A stretch of 64,000 bases of DNA, from NCBI GenBank assembly GCA_963665075.1, contig OY762063.1, positions 2,635,243 through 2,699,242 on the forward strand, in the 5' to 3' direction. The DNA comes from JAPULR01 sp963665075 (GTDB lineage Bacteria; Chloroflexota; Dehalococcoidia; Lucifugimonadales; GCA-2712585). Under the pieces are notes generated by a model. That model saw nothing but the letters and a program-made list of their open reading frames with translations. It ran no database searches and was not told the DNA's origin. The position numbers and the translations under genes were made by a program. Below, piece after piece: positions 14,723 through 23,889 of the stretch. How positions within the stretch are numbered: the first letter of the stretch is position 1; each line of letters begins with the position of its first letter.

Positions 14723-17338
14723 ATGGCATCAAGAAGTACCTGGGCGCTTTCTCTGGCCCTTTTGGTTATGGTTGCGTTTCTGGCCGGTTGCGGCAGCGAT
14801 GCGACAGAACCTACGGAGCGGATCGTGGAGGTGCCCGTCGAGCGGATAGTAGAAAAAGAAGTTACCGTTGAGGTTCCCGTCGAACGGGTGGTGGAAAAGG
14901 AAGTAAAGGTAGAGGTGCCTGTTGACCGGGTGGTGGAAAGGGAAGTGACCGTCGAGGTGCCCGGCCGGGTGGTGGAAAGGATAGTTCCGAAGGAGGTGGA
15001 GGTAGAGGTTCCGGTGGTCAAGAACCTCGTCGTCAACAACCTGCAGGATTGCGTTGCAGATTACGATGAATCGACGGACTACTTCCCGGACAAGACGGAA
15101 GCCCAATACGCCCTGGAGTGGCAGGTTGAGTACTTCAACAACTATAAGGTGGTCACGGTGGACACCGACACCGGCGCGGACTCCGAGAACTTGGTTCACT
15201 ACGTGCTGGTGCAGTGCGGAACGCCGGAGCCTGCGCTATCGGGCGACCTGGCCGACGCTATGGTTGTGCAGGTGCCAGTGCAGCGGTACTGGGAAGGCGG
15301 CGGCGGCACCTTCGCCGCGCTGGACGCCCTTGGCGCGCTGGACAAGGTCATTGGCGTCAACAGAAGAACCTCCGGGCATGAGAACCACTATCTTCCCGAC
15401 GTGGTCGCGCGGGTCACACAGGATGACGTGCACGAGGAGACCAGCTATGGCGACGACCTGGAGCTGATTCTGGAAGGGGAGCCGGACGTCTACTTCCAGT
15501 ACAACGGGCCCGACTGGCTGGCGAACGCCCTCGAGGTAGGCGTGCCGGCCATCCACTACTCGCCCTTCTCCGAAGGCCCTCTCGGCTCCGCTGAGCAGGT
15601 GAAGTTCGTTTCGCTGTTCTTCAACCTGGAGGCGCGGGCGAACTCCTACTTCCAGCCCATCGCCGACGAATACAACCGGGTGAAGGGACTGGCCCAGGCG
15701 CAGAGCGCGTCCCCCTCGGTGCTGCTGGGCACCATCGCCAGTTCCGGCAACTTCCAGAGTAGAAACCGAACCCGCCTGGAGTCGGTGCTGATTCAGGACG
15801 CCGGAGGGCAGCGTCCCCTGCTGGGTGCCGTGGACCAGGGTCTGCTGGACGGCACAGCCGCCCTCGGTTGGGGCGGAGTAGCGTTGGAGGTGGCGTTGGA
15901 GTATGGGCAGGATGCCGAGTATTGGTTCGACATGGCATACATTCCGAGTCAACGAAACGTGCCGGAGTTTCTTGACCGCAACCCGCTGAACGCCGAATTC
16001 CCCGCCATGCTCGAAGGACGGGCCTTCCACAGGTACGGACGGGCCGCCGACTACCATAGCACCGGCGCCGTGCGCGCGGACATTCTGCTGAAGGACATAG
16101 TGAGCATAATTCATCCGGGGCTACTTCCCGACCACCAGCTCATCTTCCTTGACCGTATCGAAACGGAAGCCGAGATCGGCGTCTTCGCGGCCAATCCCCA
16201 AGGGCCGGTGGACGAGTACAACCCGGACGCGGACTACTTCCCCGACAAGGTGGAGGCGAACTGGGCCAAGGACTGGACGGTCAGTTACCACGGCAACTAC
16301 AAGCTGCTGCACATGGGCCCCGTGGGCGACGCAAATGCAGGCAGCCGCGAGACCTATGTGCTGGTGCAGAAGGGAACGCCGGCGCCGGAACTGACGGGCA
16401 ACCTGGCCGACGCTTATATCGTCCCGGTTCCTGTGAAAAGAGTCTTTGAGAACTCCCGCGGCGCATCGCTTGTGACGGCGCTGGAATACTTGGGCGAAGC
16501 GGAGTCTCTGATAGGGCTGGGGTATCTACCAAGCGGCGACGTGTCCGAGACGACGCCCCAGCTTGCCCAGCGGTACGAATCCGACGACTTCCTGGTTACT
16601 GGAGCGGCAGACGCTTGGGAGGCAGTGGTGGAGGCCGAGCCGGATCTGGTGGTAGTCCCGTTCAACGCCAGACAGCGCGCCACGGCGCGTTCGCTGGGCC
16701 TGCCTGCGGTGTTCTACAATTCGTTCTGGGAGACGCCGCTTGGATCAGCGGAGCACCTGAAGTTCTGGTCGCTGTTCTTCAACAAGGAGAAGATAGCCAA
16801 CGAGTTGTTCGCTCCGGTCGAGGAGGCATACGTGGCACTGGCTGAAGAGGTGGCGAGCGCGGTTCCGGTCACTGAGCGTAGCGCCGTGCTGCACGGCCAG
16901 ATCCTCAACAACGGCAATTGGTTCACGTACGGCCCGGACCGAGTGGATTATCATCTCATCCGCGACGCGGGCGGCACGCCGATGCTGATCGATGAGGCCG
17001 TCGAACTGGACGCATTCGCCCAAATCGCCTTGGAGCAAGTCCTGAACTTGGTGCCTGAAGCCGACTTCTGGTGGAATCCTACGCATCTCGCCCTCGCATC
17101 CGACCTGGACATGTCAGATGGAGGCGCGTGGGTGGAATTCAACCCACTCTACGCAGAGTTAGACCCGCTGCAGAACGGAAATGCGTTCTACCACTTCAAG
17201 CCCGGCAATGACGACTTCTTCAAGACCGCTCTCAACTACCGGGCTGATCTGCTCCTGCGGGACTTGGTGAGCATCCTTCACCCCGAACTGGCGCCGGATC
17301 ACGAAACCATCTGGCTGGAACTCATAACCCCTCCCTAG
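14723..17338 (+). CDS. Lipoprotein with two tandem FecB/BtuF-type substrate-binding domains
   Basis: An 871-residue lipoprotein with lipobox FLAGC (Cys23). Residues about 30-95 form a repetitive charged stalk of the VEVPVERVVEKEV type. Two homologous lobes follow, about 105-490 and 500-870. Each begins with a DYFPDKxEAxxAxxWxVxYxxNYK stretch and contains SENLVHYVLVQCGTPEP or SRETYVLVQKGTPAPEL, then a GSAEQVKFVSLFFN or GSAEHLKFWSLFFN helix. These are Peripla_BP_2 hallmarks, as in siderophore, heme and cobalamin binding proteins. One permease and one ATPase gene follow, so the two lobes were fused after duplication and may deliver to the same channel. The ligand cannot be deduced. The ATG at 14723 has AAGGAG at 14705-14710, a slightly long spacing. 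Confidence 0.9.
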   Translation: MASRSTWALSLALLVMVAFLAGCGSDATEPTERIVEVPVERIVEKEVTVEVPVERVVEKEVKVEVPVDRVVEREVTVEVPGRVVERIVPKEVEVEVPVVKNLVVNNLQDCVADYDESTDYFPDKTEAQYALEWQVEYFNNYKVVTVDTDTGADSENLVHYVLVQCGTPEPALSGDLADAMVVQVPVQRYWEGGGGTFAALDALGALDKVIGVNRRTSGHENHYLPDVVARVTQDDVHEETSYGDDLELILEGEPDVYFQYNGPDWLANALEVGVPAIHYSPFSEGPLGSAEQVKFVSLFFNLEARANSYFQPIADEYNRVKGLAQAQSASPSVLLGTIASSGNFQSRNRTRLESVLIQDAGGQRPLLGAVDQGLLDGTAALGWGGVALEVALEYGQDAEYWFDMAYIPSQRNVPEFLDRNPLNAEFPAMLEGRAFHRYGRAADYHSTGAVRADILLKDIVSIIHPGLLPDHQLIFLDRIETEAEIGVFAANPQGPVDEYNPDADYFPDKVEANWAKDWTVSYHGNYKLLHMGPVGDANAGSRETYVLVQKGTPAPELTGNLADAYIVPVPVKRVFENSRGASLVTALEYLGEAESLIGLGYLPSGDVSETTPQLAQRYESDDFLVTGAADAWEAVVEAEPDLVVVPFNARQRATARSLGLPAVFYNSFWETPLGSAEHLKFWSLFFNKEKIANELFAPVEEAYVALAEEVASAVPVTERSAVLHGQILNNGNWFTYGPDRVDYHLIRDAGGTPMLIDEAVELDAFAQIALEQVLNLVPEADFWWNPTHLALASDLDMSDGGAWVEFNPLYAELDPLQNGNAFYHFKPGNDDFFKTALNYRADLLLRDLVSILHPELAPDHETIWLELITPP

Positions 17339-17357
17339 GGGCATGGTAGGTTGGTGA

Positions 17358-18464
17358 TTGGCGGCAGAACGGCTGGATTACCTACCGGAAACCGAGGAGA
17401 ACGAACTTGCCCTTGCCGCCGGGTCCCGGGCCCGGCGGCAAGCGGCAATCTTCGTAATCCTGGCGGCGCTGGGCATCGCCTCGGTTCTGCTGTCCTTAAG
17501 CTGGTCGTCGGTCAGCATCCCTGTGGGGCAAGTGCTCACCATCCTGCTGGGCGGCGAGGTGGAGCGGAGCACCTGGGTGACCATAGTAATGGATATCCGC
17601 CTGCCGCGGGTGTTGACGGCCATTCTGGTGGGCACCGGATTGGGTCTCGCCGGCCTGCAGATGCAGACGGTGTTTCGAAACCCGCTGGCCAGCCCCTTCA
17701 CGCTGGGGGTATCCTCCGGCGCCAGTCTGGGCGTTGCCCTGGTGATTCTTGTGAGCCCGGCCACTGCGGACGTGTTCACCGGGCTGGGCAGCAGCTTCTT
17801 CGACAACCTGGGAACCGTGGCGGGCGCGGCGTTGGGCGCGGCGGGAGTGCTTGCCATCATGCTGGCCGTCGCGTCACGCGTGAAGGACATGGTGGTTGTG
17901 CTCTTGCTGGGGGTGGTGATGGCTTCGCTGGTCGGGGCCATCGTCACCATCCTCATCTTCTTTTCCAACGAGCAGCAGACCCGCGAGTTCGTGGAATGGG
18001 GCCTGGGCAGTTTCAGCCGGGTGAGGTGGGGGGAGATGCCGTTCATGTCTGCCGCCATCTGCCTGGCCGTGGCGGTGGCTGTACTCACTACAAAGCCGCT
18101 GAATGCGCTGTTGTTGGGAGAGAACTACGCGCAGAGCATGGGGCTGAACGTGAAATGGGCGCGAATCGTTATATTGGGCAGCGCCTCCCTGATGGCCGGC
18201 GCAGTCGTAGCGTATGCAGGGCCTATCGGATTTCTTGGCATAGCCATACCCCACATCGCCCGTGGAATCTTCGGCACGTCAGACCATCGCATTCTGGTGC
18301 CCGGCTCTGTGCTGGTGGGCGTAGTCGTAGCCTTGGCCTGCGGGATACTTGCAGAACTGCCGAACAGCAGCCTGAATCTGCCGATAAACGCGGCGACGGC
18401 CCTGTTCGGGGGGCCGGTCGCGATTTGGGTGCTGCTGAAGGCGAGGAGAGGATTCGCCCTGTGA
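17358..18464 (+). CDS. FecCD-family ABC transporter permease
   Basis: A 368-residue membrane protein of the BtuC/FecCD family with the usual ten or so helices. Hallmarks include LPRVLTAILVGTGLGLAGLQ, NPLASPFTLGVSSGASLG, the coupling region GIAIPHIARGIFGTSDHR, and the ending GGPVAIWVLLKAR. A TTG at 17358, 19 nt after the binding-protein stop, is the best start and keeps a short cytoplasmic N-terminus. It forms the membrane channel, normally as a homodimer. Its stop overlaps the ATPase start by 4 nt (GTGA), so the two are translationally coupled. Positions 17947-18129 are copied into the upstream mosaic pseudogene. Confidence 0.94.
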   Translation: MAAERLDYLPETEENELALAAGSRARRQAAIFVILAALGIASVLLSLSWSSVSIPVGQVLTILLGGEVERSTWVTIVMDIRLPRVLTAILVGTGLGLAGLQMQTVFRNPLASPFTLGVSSGASLGVALVILVSPATADVFTGLGSSFFDNLGTVAGAALGAAGVLAIMLAVASRVKDMVVVLLLGVVMASLVGAIVTILIFFSNEQQTREFVEWGLGSFSRVRWGEMPFMSAAICLAVAVAVLTTKPLNALLLGENYAQSMGLNVKWARIVILGSASLMAGAVVAYAGPIGFLGIAIPHIARGIFGTSDHRILVPGSVLVGVVVALACGILAELPNSSLNLPINAATALFGGPVAIWVLLKARRGFAL

Positions 18465-19504
18465 AGGAAGCAGCGCTGGCTACTCATGCCCTTTCCGTCG
18501 GCTACAGGAATAGCCGAAGGAGCCGCCAGGTCATCTTGCAGGACGTGAACCTGAAGCTGAATCAGGGCGAATTCATCTGTATGCTGGGTCCGAACGGCGC
18601 AGGCAAGTCCACCTTGCTCAGGACGATTGGGAAGATGCAGCCGCTGCTCGCCGGAAGCGTCGAGATTGATGGACGCAACATCGAACGCTTGAGCAACCAC
18701 GATCTCGCGACGCTTCTGAGCGTTGTGCTGACTGACCGCTTGACGGTCGGACGTCTCACGACTTATGAACTGGTAGGCTTGGGGCGTTATCCCTATACCG
18801 GCTGGAGCGCAGGGTTGACGCTCGAGGATCACAGGATAATCCAGTGGGCCATACGGGCGACGCGGTGCGCTAACCTGGCAGCGCGCGACGTCTCTGATCT
18901 GAGCGACGGGGAACGTCAGAGGGTAATGATTGCCCGCGCCCTGGCCCAGCAGCCCGCCGTAATGCTGCTGGACGAACCGACCGCGTTTCTGGACCTTCCC
19001 ACTCGCGTCGAGATTACAGGTCTGCTGAAGCGGTTGAGTCGGGAAACAGGCCTGTCGGTCTTGATGTCTACGCATGACCTGGACCTGGCCTTGAGGTCTG
19101 CGGACACCCTATGGCTGATTACCCCTGAGCGCGAGGTTATGCATGGAGCGCCTGAGGACCTGATATTGCAGGGAGCGCTGCAATCCACATTTTCCAGTGA
19201 GGAGTTGGTATTCGATGCCGACATGGGGGGATTCAGGCCACGCCTTGAGGCGACGGGAAACGCTCTGTTGGAAGCGGAGGGGCTACCTGCGATGTGGATG
19301 CGCAGGGCCCTGGAACGGGAGGGCTTCAGGGTGTTTGACGGAAGAATCGCCGGCGAGAAAATAGACGTGGAAATAGTCGCGTGCGATCAGGAGGAGGGAG
19401 CCGCTTGGCGTTTGAGGACAGGCGTCGGGGAGCGATATTGCCCGGACATCGGCTCGCTGATGATTCAACTCAGGGCGCTTTCTGGTGAGAATAAGAGAGG
19501 GTGA
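18461..19504 (+). CDS. ATP-binding subunit of a siderophore/heme/cobalamin-type ABC importer
   Basis: A 347-residue ABC ATPase starting at the GTG overlapping the permease stop. It has Walker A GPNGAGKST, a Q-loop region (LLSVVLTDRLTVGRLTTYEL), an ABC signature altered to LSDGERQRV, Walker B VMLLDEP and the switch histidine in MSTHDLD. The FecE/BtuD-type domain ends at about residue 255. A further 90 residues (ALEREGFRVFDGRIAGEKID...) make a small C-terminal domain absent from standard members. It may regulate the transporter. The ATPase drives import of the ligand delivered by the double binding protein. Confidence 0.93.
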   Translation: MKEAALATHALSVGYRNSRRSRQVILQDVNLKLNQGEFICMLGPNGAGKSTLLRTIGKMQPLLAGSVEIDGRNIERLSNHDLATLLSVVLTDRLTVGRLTTYELVGLGRYPYTGWSAGLTLEDHRIIQWAIRATRCANLAARDVSDLSDGERQRVMIARALAQQPAVMLLDEPTAFLDLPTRVEITGLLKRLSRETGLSVLMSTHDLDLALRSADTLWLITPEREVMHGAPEDLILQGALQSTFSSEELVFDADMGGFRPRLEATGNALLEAEGLPAMWMRRALEREGFRVFDGRIAGEKIDVEIVACDQEEGAAWRLRTGVGERYCPDIGSLMIQLRALSGENKRG

Positions 19505-19527
19505 GTCCAAGGTTGATTTGCGGCTGG

Positions 19528-19603
<76 letters not shown>

Positions 19604-19609
19604 ACGGGG

Positions 19610-19836
19610 TTTATAGGATAGCAGAAGATGGGGTTGGGTGGCTAGGGGAGGGGGGAGAAGATGGATTCCCGCCTGCGCGGGAATGACGGGTTTGGGGTGG
19701 CGGAAATAAGGGGTGGGGGCCGCTCGACCCTTCGACAAGCTCAGGGTGAGCGGGGGGCTTCGTCATTCCCGTGAAAACGGGAATCCAGGGAGGGCGGGTT
19801 TCAAACCCGCCCCTACCGGTTGGGGAGGGGTGGGGG
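19610..19836. repeat. Interspersed repeats between tRNA-Ala and serS
   Basis: Contains an ATTCCCGCCTGCGCGGGAAT palindrome at about 19662-19681, a CTTCGACAAGCTCAGGGTGA unit near 19729-19750, an ATTCCCG...CGGGAAT copy in the opposite flanking orientation (about 19765-19784), and a GGGTTTCAAACCCGCCCCTA hairpin near 19797-19818. No gene is supported; minus-strand proline-rich frames here are artefacts. Confidence 0.82.
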
Positions 19837-21102
19837 TTAGGGGGGTGTGATGGTTGAGAAGCCGGCGTAGGGGCGGAGGGCTTGGGGGAGGAGGACGGAG
19901 CCGTCGGCTTGCTGGCCGTTTTCGAGGATGGCGATGACGATTCGGGGGAGGGCGAGGCCGGAGCCGTTGAGGGTGTGTACGAATGCCGTCGGCGCGCCGG
20001 TTTCGGGGCGGTAGCGGACGTTGGCGCGTCGGGCCTGGAAGTCGGCGCAGTTGGAGCAGGAGCTAACTTCCAGCCATTCCTGGGAGCCGGCGGCCCAGAC
20101 TTCCAGGTCGTAGGACTTGGCGGAGGCGAAGCCGAGTTCGGGGGCGCATAGCTGCAAGACGCGGTAGGGGAGTTCGAGGGACTGGCAGACCATTTCGGCG
20201 TCGGCGACGAGGCTTTGAAGTTCGTGCTCAGAGGTTTGGGGTTCGACGAACTTGTACATCTCGACCTTCTGGAACTGGTGGACGCGCTTGATGCCGCGGG
20301 TGTCGCGTCCGGCGGCGGCCTTTTCGCGGCGGAAGCAGGGGGTGGAGGCGGTGTAGCGGAGGGGGAGCGTTCCGGGAGGGAGCACTTCGTCGCGGTGCAG
20401 GTTTGTGAGAGGGACTTCAGCGGTGGGGATGAGCCAGAGGTCGTCTTCGTCGTCGTGATAGAGGTTGTCGCCGAACTTGGGGAGGTTGCCGGAGGCTTCC
20501 ATAACGTCGCGTCGGACGACGGCGGGGAGTTGCGCTTCGGTGTAGCCGTTTTTGGTGGTGTGGAGGTCGAGCATGAAGTTGACGAGGGCGCGTTCCAAGC
20601 GAGCACCCTGTCCCATGAGGACGAAGAAGCGGGAGCCGGCGAGCTTTGCGCCGCGGGGCAGGTCGATGATTCCGAGGCGTTCGCCCAAGTCCCAGTGGGG
20701 TTGGGGGAGGAAGTCGAAGGCGGGGATTGCGCCGCATTCGCGGATGACGACGTTGTCGTCTTCGCCTTCGCCGTCGGGGACGTCGGGCTGGGGGATGTTG
20801 GGGAGGCCGAGGAGGAGGTTGTGGAGTTCGGCCTGGATTTCGTCGTGCTCTGCGTCCAGGGCGTCAATTTGCTGTCCGACCTGTCGCATTTCGGCGATGA
20901 GGGGGGCGCGGTCGCCGGTCATGCGACCGATGGCGCGGCTGGTTTCGTTGCGGTGGGCGCGTAGTTTGTCGGCTTGGGCCTGGAGGCTGCGGCGTTTCTC
21001 GTCAAGGGCGAGAATTTCGTCGATGGGCTGCGGTTCGCCGCGGCGGGCCAAGGCTTTGGAGACGAATTCCGGGTCTTTGCGGATGAGTTCAAGGGAGAGC
21101 AT
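19837..21102 (-). CDS. serS: Seryl-tRNA synthetase
   Basis: A 421-residue class II synthetase of normal length. The N-terminal antiparallel coiled-coil arm that binds the long variable arm of tRNA-Ser spans about 30-100 (LDEKRRSLQAQADKLRAHRNE). The catalytic core has motif 2 (CFRREKAAAGRDTRGIKRVH) and motif 3 (ALPRIVIAILENGQ), with the serine-pocket region TAEVPLTNLHRDE. The ATG at 21102 starts 2 nt after the lysS stop (TAG-CC-ATG). An in-frame extension to 21381 overlaps lysS and is rejected. It charges tRNA-Ser, and is the last gene of greA-lysS-serS. Confidence 0.97.
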   Translation of the reverse strand: MLSLELIRKDPEFVSKALARRGEPQPIDEILALDEKRRSLQAQADKLRAHRNETSRAIGRMTGDRAPLIAEMRQVGQQIDALDAEHDEIQAELHNLLLGLPNIPQPDVPDGEGEDDNVVIRECGAIPAFDFLPQPHWDLGERLGIIDLPRGAKLAGSRFFVLMGQGARLERALVNFMLDLHTTKNGYTEAQLPAVVRRDVMEASGNLPKFGDNLYHDDEDDLWLIPTAEVPLTNLHRDEVLPPGTLPLRYTASTPCFRREKAAAGRDTRGIKRVHQFQKVEMYKFVEPQTSEHELQSLVADAEMVCQSLELPYRVLQLCAPELGFASAKSYDLEVWAAGSQEWLEVSSCSNCADFQARRANVRYRPETGAPTAFVHTLNGSGLALPRIVIAILENGQQADGSVLLPQALRPYAGFSTITPP

Positions 21103-21104
21103 GG

Positions 21105-22601
21105 CTAGTCCCTGGCGCGCATCTGGGGGAAGAGGAGGATGTCGCGGATGGTGGTTTGGCCCGTCAGCAGCATGACGAGGCGGTCGATGCCGATGCCGAG
21201 GCCGCCGGTGGGGGGCATACCGTATTCGAGGGCGAGGAGGAAATCTTCGTCGGTGCGGTCGGTTTCTTCGTCGGCGAAGAGGCGGCGGACTTCTTCCTGC
21301 TCCTCGAAGCGGCGTCGCTGCTCGATGGGGTCGTTCAACTCGGTGTAGGCGTTGGCGATTTCCATGCCGACGACGAAGCACTCGAAGCGCTCAACCAGGT
21401 GGGGGCTGCCGGGCTTCTGCTTGGCGAGGGGGGACATTGCGCGGGGGTAGTCGATGATGAAGGTGGGCTGGATGAGGCGGGGTTCGACGGCCTGGGAGAG
21501 GAGCTTGTCGTAGACTTGGTGGACGGGGCCGGGGGCGAGGTCGAAACCCTTTTGGCGAGCTTCGTCGATGAGGTCTGCGGTGGTCGCTTCGCCCTGGAGA
21601 TAGGGGGTCAGGTCGATGTCGGCGTATTCCTGGAGGGCGTCGCAGAAGGGGAGGCGTCGCCAGGGGGGAGTGAGGTCGATGGCGTCGTTGTTCTCGTACT
21701 GGATGGTGGAGGTGTCGAAGACGGTTTGGGCGGCGTGGTGGACCATTCCTTCCACCATTGACATAACGTCGGTGTAGTCGGCGTAGGCTTCGTAGCTTTC
21801 CATCATGGTGAACTCGGGATTGTGGTCCTGGTCGACGCCCTCGTTGCGGAAGATACGCCCGATTTCGTAGACCTTGTCGAAGCCGCCGACGATGAGGCGC
21901 TTCAGATAAAGCTCGGTGGCGATTCGCATATAAAGCTGTCGGTCGAGGGCGTTGTGGTGGGTGAGGAAGGGGCGGGCGAGGGCGCCGGCGGCGACGGGGA
22001 CGAGGACGGGGGTGTCCACCTCGACGAAGCCGCGGGCGTTCATAAAGGAGCGGACGGCTTCGATGATGCGGCTGCGTTGGAGGAAGGTGGGCATGATTTC
22101 GTCGTTGTTGGCGATGAGGTCGAGGTAGCGCTGGCGGTAGCGCTGCTCGGTGTCGCGGAGGCCGTGCCACTTTTCGGGCAGGGGGCGCATGGACTTGGCC
22201 AGGAGGTTAAAGGAGCGGGCTTCGACGGTTACTTCGCCGGTGCGGGTGCGAATCATGGGGCCGGTCGTCTCTATGAAGTCGCCGACGTCCAGGTCGCGGA
22301 GGATGGCGTAGGGTTCGCCGACGAGGTCGGCGCGGAGTTGGAGTTGGAGCTTGCCGGTGGAGTCGCGGAGGTCGATGAAGGTGTTGCGGCCCATGCCGCG
22401 GCGGGCGATGATGCGTCCGGCGACGGTGACGGAGGGGGCTTGGGCGTCGTCGGATTGTTCGTGGCTTAGGAAGAGGTTGCGGGCGTCGGCGTTGGAGTGG
22501 GTGCGGTTGACGCGCGGGGGATAGGGGTCGATGCCCTTTTCGATGAGACGCCGGAGCTTCTGAAGACGGCTGGCCTGGTGGTCGGGAACCGATTTTGGCA
22601 T
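21105..22601 (-). CDS. lysS: Lysyl-tRNA synthetase, class II
   Basis: A 498-residue enzyme of typical length. An N-terminal OB-fold anticodon-binding domain (about 55-150, VTVAGRIIARRGMGRNTFID) precedes the class II core. Motif 1 is FVEVDTPVLVPVAAGALARP, motif 2 FRNEGVDQDHNPEFTMMESY, and motif 3 GLGIGIDRLVMLLTG. Lysine-recognition segments (LYMRIATELYLKRLIVGGFD) are intact. It lies 16 nt after greA and 2 nt before serS, so the three are one operon. The first 40 residues hold the HQASRLQKLRRLIEKGIDPY pattern usual at the start of bacterial LysRS. Confidence 0.97.
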   Translation of the reverse strand: MPKSVPDHQASRLQKLRRLIEKGIDPYPPRVNRTHSNADARNLFLSHEQSDDAQAPSVTVAGRIIARRGMGRNTFIDLRDSTGKLQLQLRADLVGEPYAILRDLDVGDFIETTGPMIRTRTGEVTVEARSFNLLAKSMRPLPEKWHGLRDTEQRYRQRYLDLIANNDEIMPTFLQRSRIIEAVRSFMNARGFVEVDTPVLVPVAAGALARPFLTHHNALDRQLYMRIATELYLKRLIVGGFDKVYEIGRIFRNEGVDQDHNPEFTMMESYEAYADYTDVMSMVEGMVHHAAQTVFDTSTIQYENNDAIDLTPPWRRLPFCDALQEYADIDLTPYLQGEATTADLIDEARQKGFDLAPGPVHQVYDKLLSQAVEPRLIQPTFIIDYPRAMSPLAKQKPGSPHLVERFECFVVGMEIANAYTELNDPIEQRRRFEEQEEVRRLFADEETDRTDEDFLLALEYGMPPTGGLGIGIDRLVMLLTGQTTIRDILLFPQMRARD

Positions 22602-22617
22602 TGGAGGGGGCGTCGGG

Positions 22618-23085
22618 CTACTGGATTTCCAGGACTTCCAGGTTGATGGCGCCGGCGGGGGCCTGAACCTGGGCGACCTGGCCGACTTTGGCGCCGATGA
22701 GGGCTTGGCCGATGGGGGAGAGGTTGGAGATTTTGCCCTGGGAGGGGTCGGCCTCCGGGCTGCCGACGATAAAGTATTTCATCTTCTTGCCGCGGGCCTG
22801 GTGGAGGACGGTGACTTTGGAGCCGACGTTGACGACGTCGGAGTCTTCGGCCACGTCTTCGATGATGGTGGACTTGTTGATGATGCGTTCGAGGTCGAGG
22901 ATGCGGCCTTCGATGAAGGCCTGCTCCTTCTTGGCCTCGTCGTATTCGGCGTTGTCGACGGTGCCGCTTCTGGAGGCAATCTGGATGCGGTCGGCGACTT
23001 CCTGGCGGCGGGCGGTGCGGGTAAATTCTAGTTCTTCCTGGAGTTTAGCCAGACCGTCTCTGGTGAGGTAGGTGGGTTGAGTCAA
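22618..23085 (-). CDS. greA: Transcript cleavage factor GreA
   Basis: A 155-residue protein. The N-terminal coiled coil (YLTRDGLAKLQEELEFTRTARRQE... to about 75) inserts into the polymerase secondary channel and ends in the acidic tip DNAEYDEAKKEQAFIEGRI. The C-terminal FKBP-like domain (VNVGSKVTVLHQ, ISNLSPIGQALIGAKVGQVA) is complete. A TTG at 23085 is taken as the start because GGAGG lies 6 nt upstream and the length then matches the family; earlier in-frame starts give an atypical extension. GreA rescues backtracked RNA polymerase. It is the first gene of the operon with lysS and serS. Confidence 0.95.
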   Translation of the reverse strand: MTQPTYLTRDGLAKLQEELEFTRTARRQEVADRIQIASRSGTVDNAEYDEAKKEQAFIEGRILDLERIINKSTIIEDVAEDSDVVNVGSKVTVLHQARGKKMKYFIVGSPEADPSQGKISNLSPIGQALIGAKVGQVAQVQAPAGAINLEVLEIQ

Positions 23086-23277
23086 GGCGCGCCTCCAGAA
23101 AAAGAGAAAAGACCAGGCGCACTTCGGCTTTTGCCTAGTCGATGTCATTGTACAGCTATGGGGGTTGAATGTAAAGGGGAGGGGGCTCGACCCTTCGACG
23201 TGCTCAGGGTGAGCGGAGAGGGAAGGGAGGGAACTGGATTCCGGCTTTCGCCGGAATGACGGAGGGGGAAGGGGGGG
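23086..23277. repeat. Upstream region of greA plus interspersed repeats
   Basis: The first about 70 bp presumably hold the leftward greA-lysS-serS promoter, although no convincing hexamer pair is seen. From 23180 there is a CTTCGACGTGCTCAGGGTGA unit and a variant palindrome ATTCCGGCTTTCGCCGGAAT (about 23238-23257). This CCGG-type variant recurs near 23912 and 35592. Confidence 0.6.
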
Positions 23278-23590
23278 TTGTTGTTGTAGTAGAGGCGATT
23301 CGTTTCGTTTGGCTTCTTTTTTTTCTGTGGTGGGATACGAAGGGGGTTTTTGTAGCTGATTCGGGGGGAATTCGGCATTCGTTATATTGTTGTGGTGAGA
23401 ACGAATGGGGGGCTTTCACCATAGAGGCAACGGGGTTGGACGGACGCGAGCCGGGCGAGGGCGCGGGGAAGATGATTTCAGGGGAGCGTCGTGCAGGTTT
23501 GCTGAATTGGTATGTATGTTTCATGCAGGAAGAGTAGCAGAAGGAGGGGGTTGGTGGCAAGGGGGAGTTGGCAGGTATTGGGGGGGAATG
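23278..23590 (-). repeat. Long interspersed repeat, copy 2 (pairs with 2668-2940)
   Basis: The block beginning GTAGTAGAGGCGATTCGTTT at about 23288 runs nearly identical to copy 1 for about 150 bp. An unrelated middle of about 75 bp follows, then the shared GAATTGGTATGTATGTTTCA end. On the minus strand this copy keeps a longer open frame (MKHTYQFSKPARRSPE...) than copy 1. The conserved block then reads HSFSPQQYNECRIPPESATK, a frame interrupted by a stop in copy 1. Coding is therefore unproven. Confidence 0.7.
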
Positions 23591-23630
23591 TAAAGGGGAG
23601 TTTATTCCATTTCCTCCCGTTTCGGTTCTC

Positions 23631-23831
23631 TCAGGCTTGAATGAGCAGCCGCACCAAGGCAGCCAAGACACCGGCGTTCATTATCACCAGAAGACCCGTC
23701 CCCCACTTCAAGAGTTGGACTTCGGCCTTGATTGAAGCCAAATCCGCCTTCGTTGCCAGATGCTCGTATCCACCTTCCAGACGGCTCAGCCGTCCCTCGA
23801 CCTGCCCCAGACGTTCGTCAGTGGTGGTCAT
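23631..23831 (-). CDS. Small coiled-coil membrane-anchored protein
   Basis: A 66-residue protein from the ATG at 23831. A short coiled coil (LGQVEGRLSRLEGGYEHLAT, about residues 8-40) is followed by one hydrophobic segment, GTGLLVIMNAGVLAALVRLL, at the C-terminus. This layout resembles small coiled-coil-plus-helix proteins such as the hemolysin XhlA group, but I cannot claim that family. It stands alone between repeats. Confidence 0.6.
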   Translation of the reverse strand: MTTTDERLGQVEGRLSRLEGGYEHLATKADLASIKAEVQLLKWGTGLLVIMNAGVLAALVRLLIQA

Positions 23832-23889
23832 CTCGCCCGTCCTCCTCGTTTGGCATGAGTACATACTACCACACCACGGAACGCCGTCA

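Noticed and set aside
17351..19504. A single 717-residue protein covering permease and ATPase
   Set aside because: The first 370 codons are the wrong frame of the permease gene. The ATPase starts at the GTG overlapping the permease stop.
19837..21381. Longer serS start at 21381
   Set aside because: The extra 93 residues overlap lysS in another frame and are not synthetase-like. The ATG at 21102, 2 nt after lysS, gives the normal N-terminus.
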